A stretch of DNA of 64,000 bases from Gammaproteobacteria bacterium. GTDB lineage: Bacteria; Gemmatimonadota; Gemmatimonadetes; Longimicrobiales; Gaopeijiaceae. The notes beneath the pieces are model-generated. The model searched no databases. It was not told where the DNA came from and worked only from the letters and a program-made list of their open reading frames with translations. This document shows, one piece after another, positions 9,038-18,204 of the stretch. The stretch covers positions 1 to 64,000 of the forward strand of contig VXNP01000070.1 of NCBI GenBank assembly GCA_009840525.1. Direction: 5' to 3'. Positions within the stretch are counted from its first letter, which is position 1. Every line of letters starts with the position of its first letter. The translations under genes and the position numbers were made by a program.

Positions 9038-10079
9038 AAGCCGTCAGGATCTTACGAAACGTGTGCAGATCCTCCAGAATCCGGCCCGCCCCGCGCACAA
9101 CGCAGGTCAGAGGATCTTCGTCAACATGCACGGTCAGGTTGGTCTCGAATGTGATCAACTGGTCAAGGCCCTGGATCATCGCGCCGCCACCGGTCATCAG
9201 CAGGCCCCTGTCCACGATGTCCGCGGAAAGCTCCGGGGGCGTCGACTCGAGCGCGCGACGCACGGCGTCCACGATGGACCTGATGGGCTCCTGAATCCAC
9301 TCCCGAACCTCCGACGAGCCGATACGGATCATCTTGGGCATACCACTGACGAGATCGCGACCCTTGACGTCCATCTCCTGTTCCTCGCCGGTGTCGAAGG
9401 CGGAGCCGATCTGGATCTTGATCATTTCGGCGGTGGATTCTCCGATGAGCAGCTTGTAGTGCCTGCGCATGGAGTCTTCGATCGCATGATCGATCTTGTC
9501 GCCGCCTACGCGGATCGAGGAGTTGGCGACGACGCCCGACAGACAGATCACCGCGATCTCGGTGGTGCCGCCCCCAATGTCGATCACCATGTTCCCGGTC
9601 GGCGACTCGATGGGCAGGCCCATGCCCACCGCGGCTGCGACCGGCTCCACCACCATGTACACGGACTTCGCGCCCGCCATCAGCGCCGACGAGCGCACCG
9701 CGCGCCGCTCGAGCTCGGTGATGCCCGACGGAACGCCCACGACCACCCGGGGCTTCATCCGGAACATGCGCCGGGACGTGACCCGCTTGAGGAAGTGGCG
9801 CAACATCATCTCGGTGATGTCGACATCCGCGATCACGCCGTCCTTCAGTGGACGAATCGCCTCGATGTCCTCCGGCGTGCGTCCCAGCATGCGCTTGGCG
9901 TCGAGGCCGATCCCAAGGATCTTGCGCGAGGTCTTTTCCACGGCGACCACGCAGGGCTCGTTCACCACAACCCCCTCGCCCCGGACATACACGAGGGTGT
10001 TCGCGGTTCCCAGGTCCACTGCGATGTCGTGGACGGGAACGAGGCTGCGACGCGGCTTGAACCAACTGGAAGAAAGCAC
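9036..10079 (-). CDS. mreB: Rod-shape-determining actin homologue MreB
   Basis: Bacterial actin that polymerises under the membrane and organises lateral wall synthesis. Phosphate-1 motif DIAVDLGTANTLVYV lies near the N-terminus, DIGGGTTEIAVI gives phosphate-2, and LLMTGGGAMIQGLD the adenosine motif. I place the start at GTG 10079, giving 347 residues, the usual MreB length. A TTG at 10130 would add 17 residues (LLGRQSHQANVNKRVR) with no counterpart in the family. First gene of the elongasome operon. Confidence 0.95.
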   Translation of the reverse strand: MLSSSWFKPRRSLVPVHDIAVDLGTANTLVYVRGEGVVVNEPCVVAVEKTSRKILGIGLDAKRMLGRTPEDIEAIRPLKDGVIADVDITEMMLRHFLKRVTSRRMFRMKPRVVVGVPSGITELERRAVRSSALMAGAKSVYMVVEPVAAAVGMGLPIESPTGNMVIDIGGGTTEIAVICLSGVVANSSIRVGGDKIDHAIEDSMRRHYKLLIGESTAEMIKIQIGSAFDTGEEQEMDVKGRDLVSGMPKMIRIGSSEVREWIQEPIRSIVDAVRRALESTPPELSADIVDRGLLMTGGGAMIQGLDQLITFETNLTVHVDEDPLTCVVRGAGRILEDLHTFRKILTA

Positions 10080-10163
10080 TCTAACTCTTTTATTTACATT
10101 GGCTTGATGAGATTGGCGCCCAAGGAGCAATCAGACTTCGGCCGACCCCTTGAGGGTGCCCGC

Positions 10164-10192
10164 ATCTTAAGTTGTGGCGTGGTCCGGAGCAA
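10164..10192 (-). promoter_or_regulatory. Promoter of the mreB operon
   Basis: On the minus strand, -35 TTGCTC (10187-10192) and -10 TAAGAT (10164-10169) are separated by 17 nt. Transcription would start near 10157, about 78 nt upstream of the GTG start of mreB. The region is clearly more A/T-rich than its surroundings, and it lies in the 169-nt gap between ald and mreB. Confidence 0.6.
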
Positions 10193-10248
10193 GATTCGGA
10201 GCCTGCTTCAAGGGAGCATCCCGAAGGGTGGACGCCTCTCGACACGGC

Positions 10249-11361
10249 TCAGAAACAACTGCTGAGCGGCGTGGACCGCAGGCCGAACGCATCCGCCACC
10301 GCCGCGTGCACGACCTCGCCCCGAACCACGTTGAGACCACGGGCCAGCGCGGGATTGCGGCGACAGGCATCCCTCCAGCCTCCGGCCGCCAGCTCGAGGA
10401 CATAGGGCAGCGTTGCGTTGGTCAGCGCCAGCGTGCTCGTTCGAGGTACGCTGCCCGGGATGTTGGTCACACCGTAATGGATCACGCCGTCGACCACGTA
10501 GGTGGGAGCTTCGTGCGTGGTCGGCCGAATGGTCTCCACACACCCGCCCTGATCGACGGACACGTCCGCGATCACCGAGCCGGGGCGCATGGTCGCGAGA
10601 TCCTCCTCGAACACAAGGAACGGCGTCCGCGCACCCGGCAGGAGCACCGCCCCGATGATCAAGTCCGAATCGCGCAACTGCTTGCGCACCGCGTAGCGCG
10701 TGGAGTAGAGGGGATGGACGCCCGCGGGCATCACATCCGCCAGATGACGGAGCCGGGGAAGCGACGTGTCCAGAATGGAGACGCGCGCTCCAAGCCCTGC
10801 CGCCACCTTCGCCGCCTGGGTGCCCACGACGCCGCCTCCCAGAATCAGAACCTTGCCGGGCATGACCCCGGGAACGCCCCCGATGAGGATACCGCTGCCC
10901 CCGGAGGGGCGGGTCAGGTACCGGACACCCTCCTGCACGGCCATTCTCCCGGCCACCTCGCTCATCGGCGTAAGCAGGGGCAGCGCGCCCTTGTCGGTGG
11001 CCACCGTTTCGTATGCGATGGCCACGGTGCCGGACTCCATGACCGCCCGGGTGAGGGCTTCGGATGCGGCGAAGTGGAAGTAGGTAAACACGATCTGCCC
11101 CTCGCGCATGTCGGGCCACTCTGCCGCGAGAGGTTCCTTCACCTTCAGGATCATCCGCGCGCGCGCCCACAACTCAGCCGCGCTGTCGACCACTTCCGCG
11201 CCAGCGCGCTGATAGAAATTGTCGGTAAACCCGCTGGCGAGCCCGGCGTCCTTCTCGATGAGCACCCGATGGCCGGCCTGGGTCAGGGCCTCGACGCCCG
11301 CGGGCACCAGCGCGACCCGGTATTCGTGTGTCTTGCGCTCGGCGGGAACTCCGATCAGCAT
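10249..11361 (-). CDS. ald: Alanine dehydrogenase
   Basis: NAD-dependent enzyme interconverting L-alanine and pyruvate plus ammonia in the cytoplasm. The 370-residue length is normal. Substrate-binding Arg15, Lys75 (VKEP) and catalytic His96 (TYFHFA) are present. The Rossmann glycine motif GGGVVG is at 175-180, and SVDQGGCVET and the NIPGSVPRTST segment follow as in known Ald proteins. It is 16 nt downstream of the M16 peptidase gene, last in the rpsO-pnp transcript. Lysine-biosynthesis relatives and PntA share the fold, but the overall match is to Ald. Confidence 0.95.
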   Translation of the reverse strand: MLIGVPAERKTHEYRVALVPAGVEALTQAGHRVLIEKDAGLASGFTDNFYQRAGAEVVDSAAELWARARMILKVKEPLAAEWPDMREGQIVFTYFHFAASEALTRAVMESGTVAIAYETVATDKGALPLLTPMSEVAGRMAVQEGVRYLTRPSGGSGILIGGVPGVMPGKVLILGGGVVGTQAAKVAAGLGARVSILDTSLPRLRHLADVMPAGVHPLYSTRYAVRKQLRDSDLIIGAVLLPGARTPFLVFEEDLATMRPGSVIADVSVDQGGCVETIRPTTHEAPTYVVDGVIHYGVTNIPGSVPRTSTLALTNATLPYVLELAAGGWRDACRRNPALARGLNVVRGEVVHAAVADAFGLRSTPLSSCF

Positions 11362-11377
11362 CGCGTCCGCCGGGGGT

Positions 11378-12688
11378 TCAGGGTCCCAGACGAAGCAGGC
11401 ACTGGCGGTCGGGATGAAAGAACTCGGCCGCCGATTCGGCGACCTCCGCTTCCGTCACGCGATCGATGCGTGACAGAAGTTCGTCCAGCGTGGTGAAGGG
11501 CTCCTGGTGCAGGGCGAACCCCGCCAGCCGGTACAGCCTGGCGCCGGGGCTTTCCAGGGAGAGCATGATCTGCCCCTTGACCTGACTCTTGATCTGCGCG
11601 AGGTCTGCCCGCGGCAGTCCGTCACGGGCCACGGCCTCCAGCTCTTCCCTGATGGCGTCGATGACCTGGCCGGCCGCGTCGTGACGAGTGCCCGCGTAGA
11701 TGCCGGAGATCCCCGCGCGCGAGTAGAAGGACTGGAAGGTATACACCGAGTAGGCCAGGCCCAGTTCTTCGCGAATGCGTCGGAACAGCCGCGAACTCAT
11801 GCCGCCACCCATCGCCGCCGCGAGCAGCACCAGGGGGTATCGCCTGCGGTCGGCCCTGGGAGGGGTTACGGTTCCGGTCACAATGTGGGTCTGGGCCGTC
11901 TCCCGCCGGACATGAACCTCCCTCCCCTCCACCAACCTCGGGTCGGGGACCGGGGTTTCGCGAACGCCGTCGCCTGCGCTGCGGAAGTAGTGTGCGGCCA
12001 GCTCCACCACCCGATCGTGCGCCACGTTGCCGGTGGCGGCGACGACCATGCCTCCTGCGCCATAGCGGCTCCGGTGAAGATCGCGCAGGGTATCTCCCTC
12101 GATCGCCGAGACGGTGTCGCGGGTGCCCAGAATGGATGTCCCGTAGGGATGCCGGTCCCACAGGTGTTGGCCGTGCAGTTCGAAGGAGAAGTCCTCCGGA
12201 GCATCCTCGACCGCGGAGATTTCTTCAAGCACGACGCGCCGCTCAAGCTCCAGGTCTTCGTCGAGGAGCGTGGGGAAGAGCACCAGGTCGGCGAGCACAT
12301 CGAGCGCCTGGGGCAGATGCTCATCCAGCACGCGGGCCTGGAAGCTCGTGTGTTCCCGGCTGGTGAAGGCGTCCAGGGAACCACCCAGGCTCTCGAGGGC
12401 GAGCGCGATCTGCTCGCGTGAACGGTATTGCGTTCCCCTGAAGACCATGTGCTCGAGCAGATGACTCGCCCCCAGCACATCTTCGCCGTCGTGCGCCGAA
12501 CCCTGTCGGACCCAGACGCCGACCGCCGCGGAGCGGACCCCCGGAATCGATTCGCTGAGGACCTGGATGCCGGAGCCGAGCGTGGTGACCGCCATGCGGT
12601 CCCGGTTTCGGGTCGTCGCGGGAGCGGCAGGAACCAACGCGGCCGGGCCGGTGGACCGCAGGGATCGGCGGTATCCGGCAGGTGTCAC
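11378..12688 (-). CDS. M16 family zinc metallopeptidase
   Basis: Mitochondrial-processing-peptidase-like protease. The inverted zinc motif HLLEH is at residues 76-80 counted from GTG 12688, with the distal Glu in the VVLEEISAVED segment about 70 residues later, so the enzyme should be active. A second, non-catalytic M16 half follows, containing the RLFRRIREELGLAYSVY motif. GTG 12688 overlaps the pnp stop (GTGA); ATG 12595 would remove 31 unconserved residues and is an alternative start. The pnp-M16 pairing is common in bacteria. Substrate unknown. Confidence 0.93.
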   Translation of the reverse strand: MTPAGYRRSLRSTGPAALVPAAPATTRNRDRMAVTTLGSGIQVLSESIPGVRSAAVGVWVRQGSAHDGEDVLGASHLLEHMVFRGTQYRSREQIALALESLGGSLDAFTSREHTSFQARVLDEHLPQALDVLADLVLFPTLLDEDLELERRVVLEEISAVEDAPEDFSFELHGQHLWDRHPYGTSILGTRDTVSAIEGDTLRDLHRSRYGAGGMVVAATGNVAHDRVVELAAHYFRSAGDGVRETPVPDPRLVEGREVHVRRETAQTHIVTGTVTPPRADRRRYPLVLLAAAMGGGMSSRLFRRIREELGLAYSVYTFQSFYSRAGISGIYAGTRHDAAGQVIDAIREELEAVARDGLPRADLAQIKSQVKGQIMLSLESPGARLYRLAGFALHQEPFTTLDELLSRIDRVTEAEVAESAAEFFHPDRQCLLRLGP

Positions 12689-14811
12689 CGGCGAGCCCGG
12701 GACGACGTTCCGTCCCGGGTGTTGTCGGCAAGTGCCGCGCGCCTGGAGAGGCGCAGCCGGCCCTTCTCGTCGATCGCGAGCAGTTTGACCCGCGCGATTT
12801 CGCCGACCTTGAGGACGTCTTCGGTCTTGCCCACGCGCCCTTCGGCGAGTTCGGAAATGTGGCAGAGTCCTTCGGTGCCCGGGAAGATCTCGATGAATGC
12901 CCCGAAGGTGGTGGTGTTCTTGACCGGACCTTCGTAGATGCGGCCGACCTCGGGCTCCTGGGCGATGGCTTCGATCATTTCGCGGGCGCGTACGCCGGCC
13001 TCGCCCGAGACGGCGGCGATCTTCACGACGCCGGAGTCCTCGATGTCGATCTTGGCTCCGGTTTCATCTTGTATCGCCCTGATGGTCTTACCTTTAGGGC
13101 CAATGATCTCACCAATCTTCTCAGGGTTGATCGAGATCGAGATGATGCGGGGGGCGTACTGGGACAGGTCGGTGCGGGCCGCCGGGATGGCGTGGTCCAT
13201 GGCATCCAGAATGCGGCGTCGCGCCGTGCGCGCCCTGCCCAGCGCCTCCTGCATGATCGCCAGATCGAGCCCCTCGATCTTGATGTCCATCTGAATCGCG
13301 GTCACGCCCTTGCGCGTCCCGGCCACCTTGAAGTCCATGTCCCCGAGGGCGTCTTCGAGCCCCAGAATGTCGGTAAGCACCGCGAAGCGGTCACCCTCCT
13401 TCACCAGCCCCATCGCCACCCCGGCGCACGAGGCCTTGAGTGGCACCCCCGCATCCATCAGCGACAGCGAAGCAGCGCAGACAGAGGCCATGGAAGAAGA
13501 GCCGTTCGACTCGAGAACATCGGACACCACGCGGATCGTGTACGGGAAGTCGTCGTAGTCGGGGAGCAGGGGCTGGATGGCGCGTTCGGCCAGGTTGCCG
13601 TGTCCCACTTCCCGCCGCGACGTGCCGCGGATGGGCCTCGCTTCGCCCACCGAGAAAGGCGGGAAGTTGTAGTGAAGCATGAACGACTTCGTGGTTTCCT
13701 CGAGGGTATCGATTGAATCGATGCGCTGTTCGTCGCGTGAGGTGCCGAGGGTGACCACGCCGAGGGCCTGCGTCTGTCCTCGTGTGAAGAGGGCCGATCC
13801 GTGCGGCCGTGGCAGGACGCCCACCTCGCATCCGAGCTGGCGGATGTCGTCGACGCCACGACCGTCGGCGCGCCTGCCCTGGTCGAGGATGCCCCCGCGC
13901 ACGTGCTGCTTTTCCAGGTTGCGCAGGACTCCCTTCACTGCGGCGCGGACTTCTTCGCTCTCCGTCCCTTCGGTTTCCAGCTGGCCGGCCACCTCCTCTC
14001 CGAGTTCGGCCAATGCCGCGGCCCGGGCCTGCTTTTCCTCCACCTCGAACGCGGCCGCCACCCCGTCCCGGGCGAGCGCTTCGACCTGGCCGACCAGTTC
14101 CGGAGCCGGCTCCACGCTGGTCCACTCCATCTCGTCCTCGTAAGCCCCGGCGACGAGATCACGCTGCATGGCCACCAGCTCGCGGATCGCCTCGTGAGCC
14201 ACGCCCAGCCCCGCGAGGAGGTCCTCTTCGGGCACCTCGACCGCGGCGCCTTCGACCATGGTGATCGCCTCGGCCGATCCCGCCACCACCAGGTCGACAT
14301 CCGAATACTCGAGCTGCTGGAACGTGGGATTCACGATCCAGGAGCCCTGAATCCGGCCCATGCGCACCGACGCCACCGGGACGTGGAAGGGAATCTTCGA
14401 CATGTTGAGCGCCACCGAGGCGCCCATCAGGCCGAGGACGTCCGCGTCGTTCTCCTGATCCGCGCTCAGGATGTAGCAGATGATCTGCGTCTCGTTCATG
14501 TACCCTTTCGGGAACAGCGGCCGGATGGGCCGATCGATCGAGCGCGCGGCCAGGATCTCCTTCTCGCCCGGGCGGCCCTCCCTCTTGAAGAAGCCCCCGG
14601 GAATCTTGCCGCCGGCGTAGGTCTTCTCGCGGTACTCCACGGTGAGGGGGAAGAAGGGAAGATGGGTGGGCTTCATCTGCGCCGTCGCCGTGCACAGCAC
14701 CATCGTATCGCCAAAACGAACGAGGCAGGCCCCGTGGGCCTGCTTCGCCATGCGCCCGGTCTCCAGGACCAGGGTGCGTCCTGCAAACTGTCGCTCGATT
14801 CTTTTCAGCAT
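12685..14811 (-). CDS. pnp: Polyribonucleotide nucleotidyltransferase
   Basis: Phosphorolytic 3'-5' exoribonuclease (PNPase) of the RNA degradosome. The 708-residue protein has the expected order: RNase PH-like domain 1, alpha-helical linker, catalytic RNase PH domain 2, KH domain with IGPKGKTIRAI, and a C-terminal S1 domain with EGPVKNTTTFGAFIEI. It follows rpsO with an 8-nt gap, the classical rpsO-pnp arrangement, in which PNPase often autoregulates through its leader; that is family knowledge, not seen here. Confidence 0.97.
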   Translation of the reverse strand: MLKRIERQFAGRTLVLETGRMAKQAHGACLVRFGDTMVLCTATAQMKPTHLPFFPLTVEYREKTYAGGKIPGGFFKREGRPGEKEILAARSIDRPIRPLFPKGYMNETQIICYILSADQENDADVLGLMGASVALNMSKIPFHVPVASVRMGRIQGSWIVNPTFQQLEYSDVDLVVAGSAEAITMVEGAAVEVPEEDLLAGLGVAHEAIRELVAMQRDLVAGAYEDEMEWTSVEPAPELVGQVEALARDGVAAAFEVEEKQARAAALAELGEEVAGQLETEGTESEEVRAAVKGVLRNLEKQHVRGGILDQGRRADGRGVDDIRQLGCEVGVLPRPHGSALFTRGQTQALGVVTLGTSRDEQRIDSIDTLEETTKSFMLHYNFPPFSVGEARPIRGTSRREVGHGNLAERAIQPLLPDYDDFPYTIRVVSDVLESNGSSSMASVCAASLSLMDAGVPLKASCAGVAMGLVKEGDRFAVLTDILGLEDALGDMDFKVAGTRKGVTAIQMDIKIEGLDLAIMQEALGRARTARRRILDAMDHAIPAARTDLSQYAPRIISISINPEKIGEIIGPKGKTIRAIQDETGAKIDIEDSGVVKIAAVSGEAGVRAREMIEAIAQEPEVGRIYEGPVKNTTTFGAFIEIFPGTEGLCHISELAEGRVGKTEDVLKVGEIARVKLLAIDEKGRLRLSRRAALADNTRDGTSSRARR

Positions 14812-14819
14812 GCTCTGAC

Positions 14820-15080
14820 CTAGTGGCGGAGACCGAGATCCGCGATGAGTTCGCGGTACTTCTCGTAGTCGGTCCGCTTCATGTACTCGAGGAGCCGCCT
14901 TCGCCGGCCCACCATCTTGAGCAGGCCCTGGCGGCTGTGATGGTCCTTCTTGTGCGCGCGGAAGTGACCTTGGAGATGATTGATTCGGTGGGTCAGGATC
15001 GCGATCTGAACGGGTGCACTGCCCCGGTCGCCATCATGAACCTGATACTTGCGGATGACTTCTTCCTTTACGAATCCCAT
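14820..15080 (-). CDS. rpsO: 30S ribosomal protein S15
   Basis: Primary 16S rRNA-binding protein of the small subunit platform. The 86-residue product carries the conserved core [24 protein letters not shown] and [11 protein letters not shown] segments. It is slightly shorter than the usual 89 residues. It is the first gene after a recognisable promoter (15159-15187), with an mRNA leader of about 70 nt that could hold an S15 autoregulatory site. pnp follows directly. An AGGAGG sequence lies just upstream of the ATG. Confidence 0.97.
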   Translation of the reverse strand: MGFVKEEVIRKYQVHDGDRGSAPVQIAILTHRINHLQGHFRAHKKDHHSRQGLLKMVGRRRRLLEYMKRTDYEKYRELIADLGLRH

Positions 15081-15158
15081 CGCGGGACCGCCTCCTCAAG
15101 AGTCTACGCTGCAAGGGAAGCCGGGGCGCGAACCCACTGACTTGTAAAACGGCGACCA

Positions 15159-15187
15159 AAGCTAGCGATAAGGGATGGTGGCTACAA
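15159..15187 (-). promoter_or_regulatory. Promoter of rpsO-pnp
   Basis: Minus-strand -35 TTGTAG (15182-15187) and -10 TAGCTT (15159-15164) with a 17-nt spacer. The predicted start is near 15152, about 72 nt before the rpsO ATG. It lies in the 137-nt gap after phhB, so rpsO-pnp-M16-ald can be transcribed independently of the nusA operon. Confidence 0.55.
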
Positions 15188-15217
15188 GGCGCGCGCCCCA
15201 ACCCGGCAAGAAGGGGC

Positions 15218-15562
15218 TCAGCCTTCGCCGAACGCCACGTCGGTCCTGGCGGCCATTACGAAGTCGTTTACATGCAGGTTGCGAATCTTGTGGGTCCACC
15301 AGGAAACGGTGACCCGTCCCCATTCCGTCAGGAGCGCCGGGTGATGTCCCTGCTCCTCGGCGAGCGCGCCCACGCGGTTGGTGAACGACAGGGCCTGGAC
15401 GAAGTCCTGGAAGGAGAAGACGCGCTCGAGGCGGGGAATGCCGCCGCGCTCTACGATCTCCCAGTCGGGAATCTGTGGACGCCAGGCCGAGATTTCGGCA
15501 TCGCTGGCGGGAGGCGCTCCTGCCCTGCACGGTTCGCAGGTCTGGCGAGTCAGTTCGGTCAT
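15218..15562 (-). CDS. phhB: 4a-hydroxytetrahydrobiopterin dehydratase
   Basis: Pterin-4-alpha-carbinolamine dehydratase, which recycles the pterin cofactor after aromatic amino acid hydroxylation. The 114-residue protein has the family signature: Glu, three residues, HHP (EEQGHHPAL), a Trp, then His in [17 protein letters not shown] with the terminal Asp. The N-terminal 20 residues include two Cys in a CEPC pair. Its start overlaps the ribF stop by 4 nt. No phenylalanine hydroxylase is in the window, so its partner is unknown; many bacteria keep this enzyme for another pterin role. Confidence 0.93.
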   Translation of the reverse strand: MTELTRQTCEPCRAGAPPASDAEISAWRPQIPDWEIVERGGIPRLERVFSFQDFVQALSFTNRVGALAEEQGHHPALLTEWGRVTVSWWTHKIRNLHVNDFVMAARTDVAFGEG

Positions 15563-16581
15563 GGTGTCATCCGGGATCTGGTCGGTGGAAGGGAGTGGCG
15601 GTCGTGGTATTCGGCCAGGATCCGGCGGGCGCGCCGGACATCCTCGCCCATCCGGTCGACCAGCTCCGCCACGCTGGCGAAGGACCGCACCTCACGGAGC
15701 CGTTCGATCAGGTCCAGCCGGATGTCGGCTCCGTAGAGGTCGGCACCGCAGCGGTCGGCACTGTAGTCGAGAAGATGCACTTCTATCGACGCACGGGAAC
15801 CGGGGAAGGTGGGGCGCGGGCCGATGTGCAGCGCTCCGTCCCACGTCCCCGCTGGCAACCCGGCGCGCACCGCGTAGATGCCTTCGCCGGGAATCAGCTT
15901 GCGGGAGTCCCGAATCTCGAGGTTGGCGGTGGGGAAGCCCAGGCGCCGCCCGCGGCCGTCACCCCGGACAACCACTCCGCGCAGCGAATACGGGCGCCCG
16001 AGCCCGGTGTGCGCGGCACGCACGTCGCCTTCCAGCAGCGCCCTGCGAATCCTGCTCGACGACACGGGACCGCCCCCGGCGACGATGGGCGGTACGACCT
16101 GGACGTCGAAGCCCAGCTTCGTTCCCATCGCATCCAGAGCTTCTGCATCTCCCGACCGCCCCCGGCCGAATCCGTGGTCGTACCCGATCACGAGCTCCCT
16201 CACCCTCATGCGGGCGACGAGGATCTCCTCCACGAAGCGCCGCGGCGTATAGCGCGCCAGCGCCCGGGTGAACGGCAGGAAGACGGCGTAGTCGAGGTCG
16301 CTCTGCGCGAGGATCTCCTTCTTCTCGATCGAACTGGTCAGAAGCCCGGGCGCGTCCTTCGGCCTCAGGACCTGGAGCGGGTGGGGGCGGAAGGTCACAA
16401 GGACGCTGGGCCTGCCCGTGTGTCGGGCTCTCCGGCCCATTTCGCGCAACACCTCCCGGTGGCCCAGGTGGACGCCGTCGAAGGTCCCCACCGTAACCAC
16501 GCTCCCTCGCTCGCAGCGCGGGACCAGCGCGGGTGGGGCGGATCGCGCGGCGCGACCCTCCATGCCGCCCGACGCCGTCAC
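15559..16581 (-). CDS. ribF: Bifunctional riboflavin kinase/FAD synthetase
   Basis: Converts riboflavin to FMN and FMN to FAD. The N-terminal nucleotidyltransferase domain starts around residue 27 with [16 protein letters not shown], and continues with FRPHP and a [12 protein letters not shown] segment. The C-terminal flavokinase domain has [11 protein letters not shown] (about residues 215-225). At 340 residues it is slightly longer than typical, through an N-terminal extension of about 26 residues. It overlaps truB by 4 nt and phhB by 4 nt; the truB-ribF pairing is common. Confidence 0.96.
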   Translation of the reverse strand: MTASGGMEGRAARSAPPALVPRCERGSVVTVGTFDGVHLGHREVLREMGRRARHTGRPSVLVTFRPHPLQVLRPKDAPGLLTSSIEKKEILAQSDLDYAVFLPFTRALARYTPRRFVEEILVARMRVRELVIGYDHGFGRGRSGDAEALDAMGTKLGFDVQVVPPIVAGGGPVSSSRIRRALLEGDVRAAHTGLGRPYSLRGVVVRGDGRGRRLGFPTANLEIRDSRKLIPGEGIYAVRAGLPAGTWDGALHIGPRPTFPGSRASIEVHLLDYSADRCGADLYGADIRLDLIERLREVRSFASVAELVDRMGEDVRRARRILAEYHDRHSLPPTRSRMTP

Positions 16582-17456
16582 AGGAACACTTTGCGCGGTT
16601 GCAGCACGCCCCCTCGGCCGACCCCGATGGCCACCAGGGTTCCCTGCGCGAGCGCAACCACCGGATCGGCCTCGGGCACGGGCTCAAGGGTCGGTTCGAT
16701 GGCCTGTCCGCACGCCAGGCGCGCGGCGTCCTCTTCGCCCACGCGCACGGCCGGAAGGTGCGCCAGCGCCCTCGCGGCGGACAGGTGCGCGGCCGGGGGC
16801 AGCTCGTCGCACAGCCGGTCTGCAGGCACCGCGTCGCGAACGCTCAGCGCGCCCACCGCCGTGCGCCGGAGCCTGGTCAGATGGGCTCCTGTCCCCAGCG
16901 CCTCGCCGAGATCGCGCGCCAGCGCCCGAACGTAGGTCCCGGAAGAACACCGAGCCGCAAATGTGACGAGCGGAAGAGCGCAGCGGATTTGCCCCACGCC
17001 GTACACCTCGACCGGCACCGGTTCGAGCCTGACCGTCTCGCCCTGGCGAGAGCGGCGGTGGGCGGCGGTCCCGCGCACCTTCTTGGCGGAATAGCGCGGC
17101 GGAACCTGGAGGATGGGGCCCTGGAACGCCTCGAGGGCGTGCCGGACGGTGCGCTCGTCCAACTCACGCCATCGAGGGCTTTCGCCCACGACGTCGCCGT
17201 CCACGTCGTGCGTGCTGGTCGACACGCCAAGGCGGGCGGTCGCCAGATAGGTCTTGTCCATCGCCGACAGGTACTGCGAAATGCGGGTGGAAGGGCCGAG
17301 GCAGAGCAGGAGCAGTCCCGAGGCGAAGGGGTCCAGGGTTCCTGCATGGCCGACCCGGCGGAGGCCCAGCCGCGCGCGCGCTTCCCGGACGACGTCGTGG
17401 GAAGTGGGACCGATGGGCTTGTCGACCAGCAACACGCCGTCGCGGGGGCGGCTCAC
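16578..17456 (-). CDS. truB: tRNA pseudouridine(55) synthase
   Basis: Makes pseudouridine 55 in the T-loop of tRNAs. The catalytic motif HAGTLDPFASG is at residues 37-47 with nucleophile Asp42, preceded by the KP/GPTSHDVV segment. The middle includes DKTYLATARLGVSTSTHDVDG and the C-terminus a small PUA-like region. The gene overlaps both rbfA and ribF by 4 nt, indicating tight coupling in the nusA-infB transcript. Confidence 0.97.
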   Translation of the reverse strand: MSRPRDGVLLVDKPIGPTSHDVVREARARLGLRRVGHAGTLDPFASGLLLLCLGPSTRISQYLSAMDKTYLATARLGVSTSTHDVDGDVVGESPRWRELDERTVRHALEAFQGPILQVPPRYSAKKVRGTAAHRRSRQGETVRLEPVPVEVYGVGQIRCALPLVTFAARCSSGTYVRALARDLGEALGTGAHLTRLRRTAVGALSVRDAVPADRLCDELPPAAHLSAARALAHLPAVRVGEEDAARLACGQAIEPTLEPVPEADPVVALAQGTLVAIGVGRGGVLQPRKVFL

Positions 17457-17824
17457 GTCTCCTCCCCTTCCCCGGCGGCGCCGTCGCCGGGGAGAACATC
17501 CTTGAGGATCTGTTCGATACGTGCGGCGTGCTCCAGCGACGTATCTTCGACGAAGCGCAGTTCGGGGACGCGCCGGATGTGGAGCTCCGCGCCCAGCGAT
17601 CCCCTGATGAACGCGGCCGAGGCGGCGAGCCCCTTCATGGTCTGATCACGGTCCCGGCCGCCGTCGGCCAGCCTCACGAACACTCTCGCGAATGACAGAT
17701 CGGAGGTCACGCGGACTTCCGTTACCACCGGCATGCCCACCCGGGGATCGCGCACCTGGCTGCGTAGGATGCGCGTGATCTCCCGCTGCAGCTGGCTGTT
17801 CACCCGGGCGAGCCTGCGACCCAT
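17453..17824 (-). CDS. rbfA: Ribosome-binding factor A
   Basis: Single KH-like-domain protein needed for late 16S rRNA maturation. The 123-residue product begins RRLARVNSQLQREITRIL, then carries DPRVGMPVVTEVRVTSDLSFARVFV, the central family pattern, and LRFVEDTSLEHAARIEQIL at the C-terminus. Neighbours infB, ylxP and truB are the standard context. Confidence 0.95.
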   Translation of the reverse strand: MGRRLARVNSQLQREITRILRSQVRDPRVGMPVVTEVRVTSDLSFARVFVRLADGGRDRDQTMKGLAASAAFIRGSLGAELHIRRVPELRFVEDTSLEHAARIEQILKDVLPGDGAAGEGEET

Positions 17825-17892
17825 CTGCGCTCAGCGGCCGCGGCCGGTGAACCATGCGCCCACATCGACCTCCATGCGCTTCCGCGCGCGCT

Positions 17893-18174
17893 TCAGGCCA
17901 GGGGATCGCGGACCGAAAGCACGACGACGCGGCCATCGGCTTCCACAAAGGCGGCGAGACGGCCGCGAATCGACTCGGCGTGACGCCCTTCCGTGGTCAC
18001 GAAGACCGCCGTAAGACCCGCTCGCGCGTGCAGCTCGCGCATATGGGTCTCTGAAATGCCCACGTTGAAGCGATGGCGCATGCGGTCCTTCAGGGAACGC
18101 ACGACGCTGCGCTTGTCCTTGAGGGACACGCATCCCGGAAGCAACAGGTCCCAGGAGATCGCCCCGATCACCAC
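17893..18174 (-). CDS. ylxP: YlxP family protein (DUF503)
   Basis: A 93-residue protein of the DUF503/YlxP family, often found between infB and rbfA in bacteria, as here. The typical N-terminal pattern (hydrophobic strand, then SLKDKRSVVRSLKDRMRHRFNVGISE) is clear. The family has been linked to ribosome function but its biochemical role is not settled. GTG 18174 is the start, 30 nt after the infB stop; the downstream gap to rbfA is 68 nt and holds nothing recognisable. Confidence 0.88.
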   Translation of the reverse strand: MVIGAISWDLLLPGCVSLKDKRSVVRSLKDRMRHRFNVGISETHMRELHARAGLTAVFVTTEGRHAESIRGRLAAFVEADGRVVVLSVRDPLA

Positions 18175-18204
18175 GGCCGGCGAACCGCCGGACCGCCCGC
18201 GGCC

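Noticed and set aside
10236-10260. GCTCAG/CTGAGC inverted repeat at the end of ald as a terminator
   Set aside because: Only 6 bp with a 9-nt loop, overlapping the stop codon and with no U tract.
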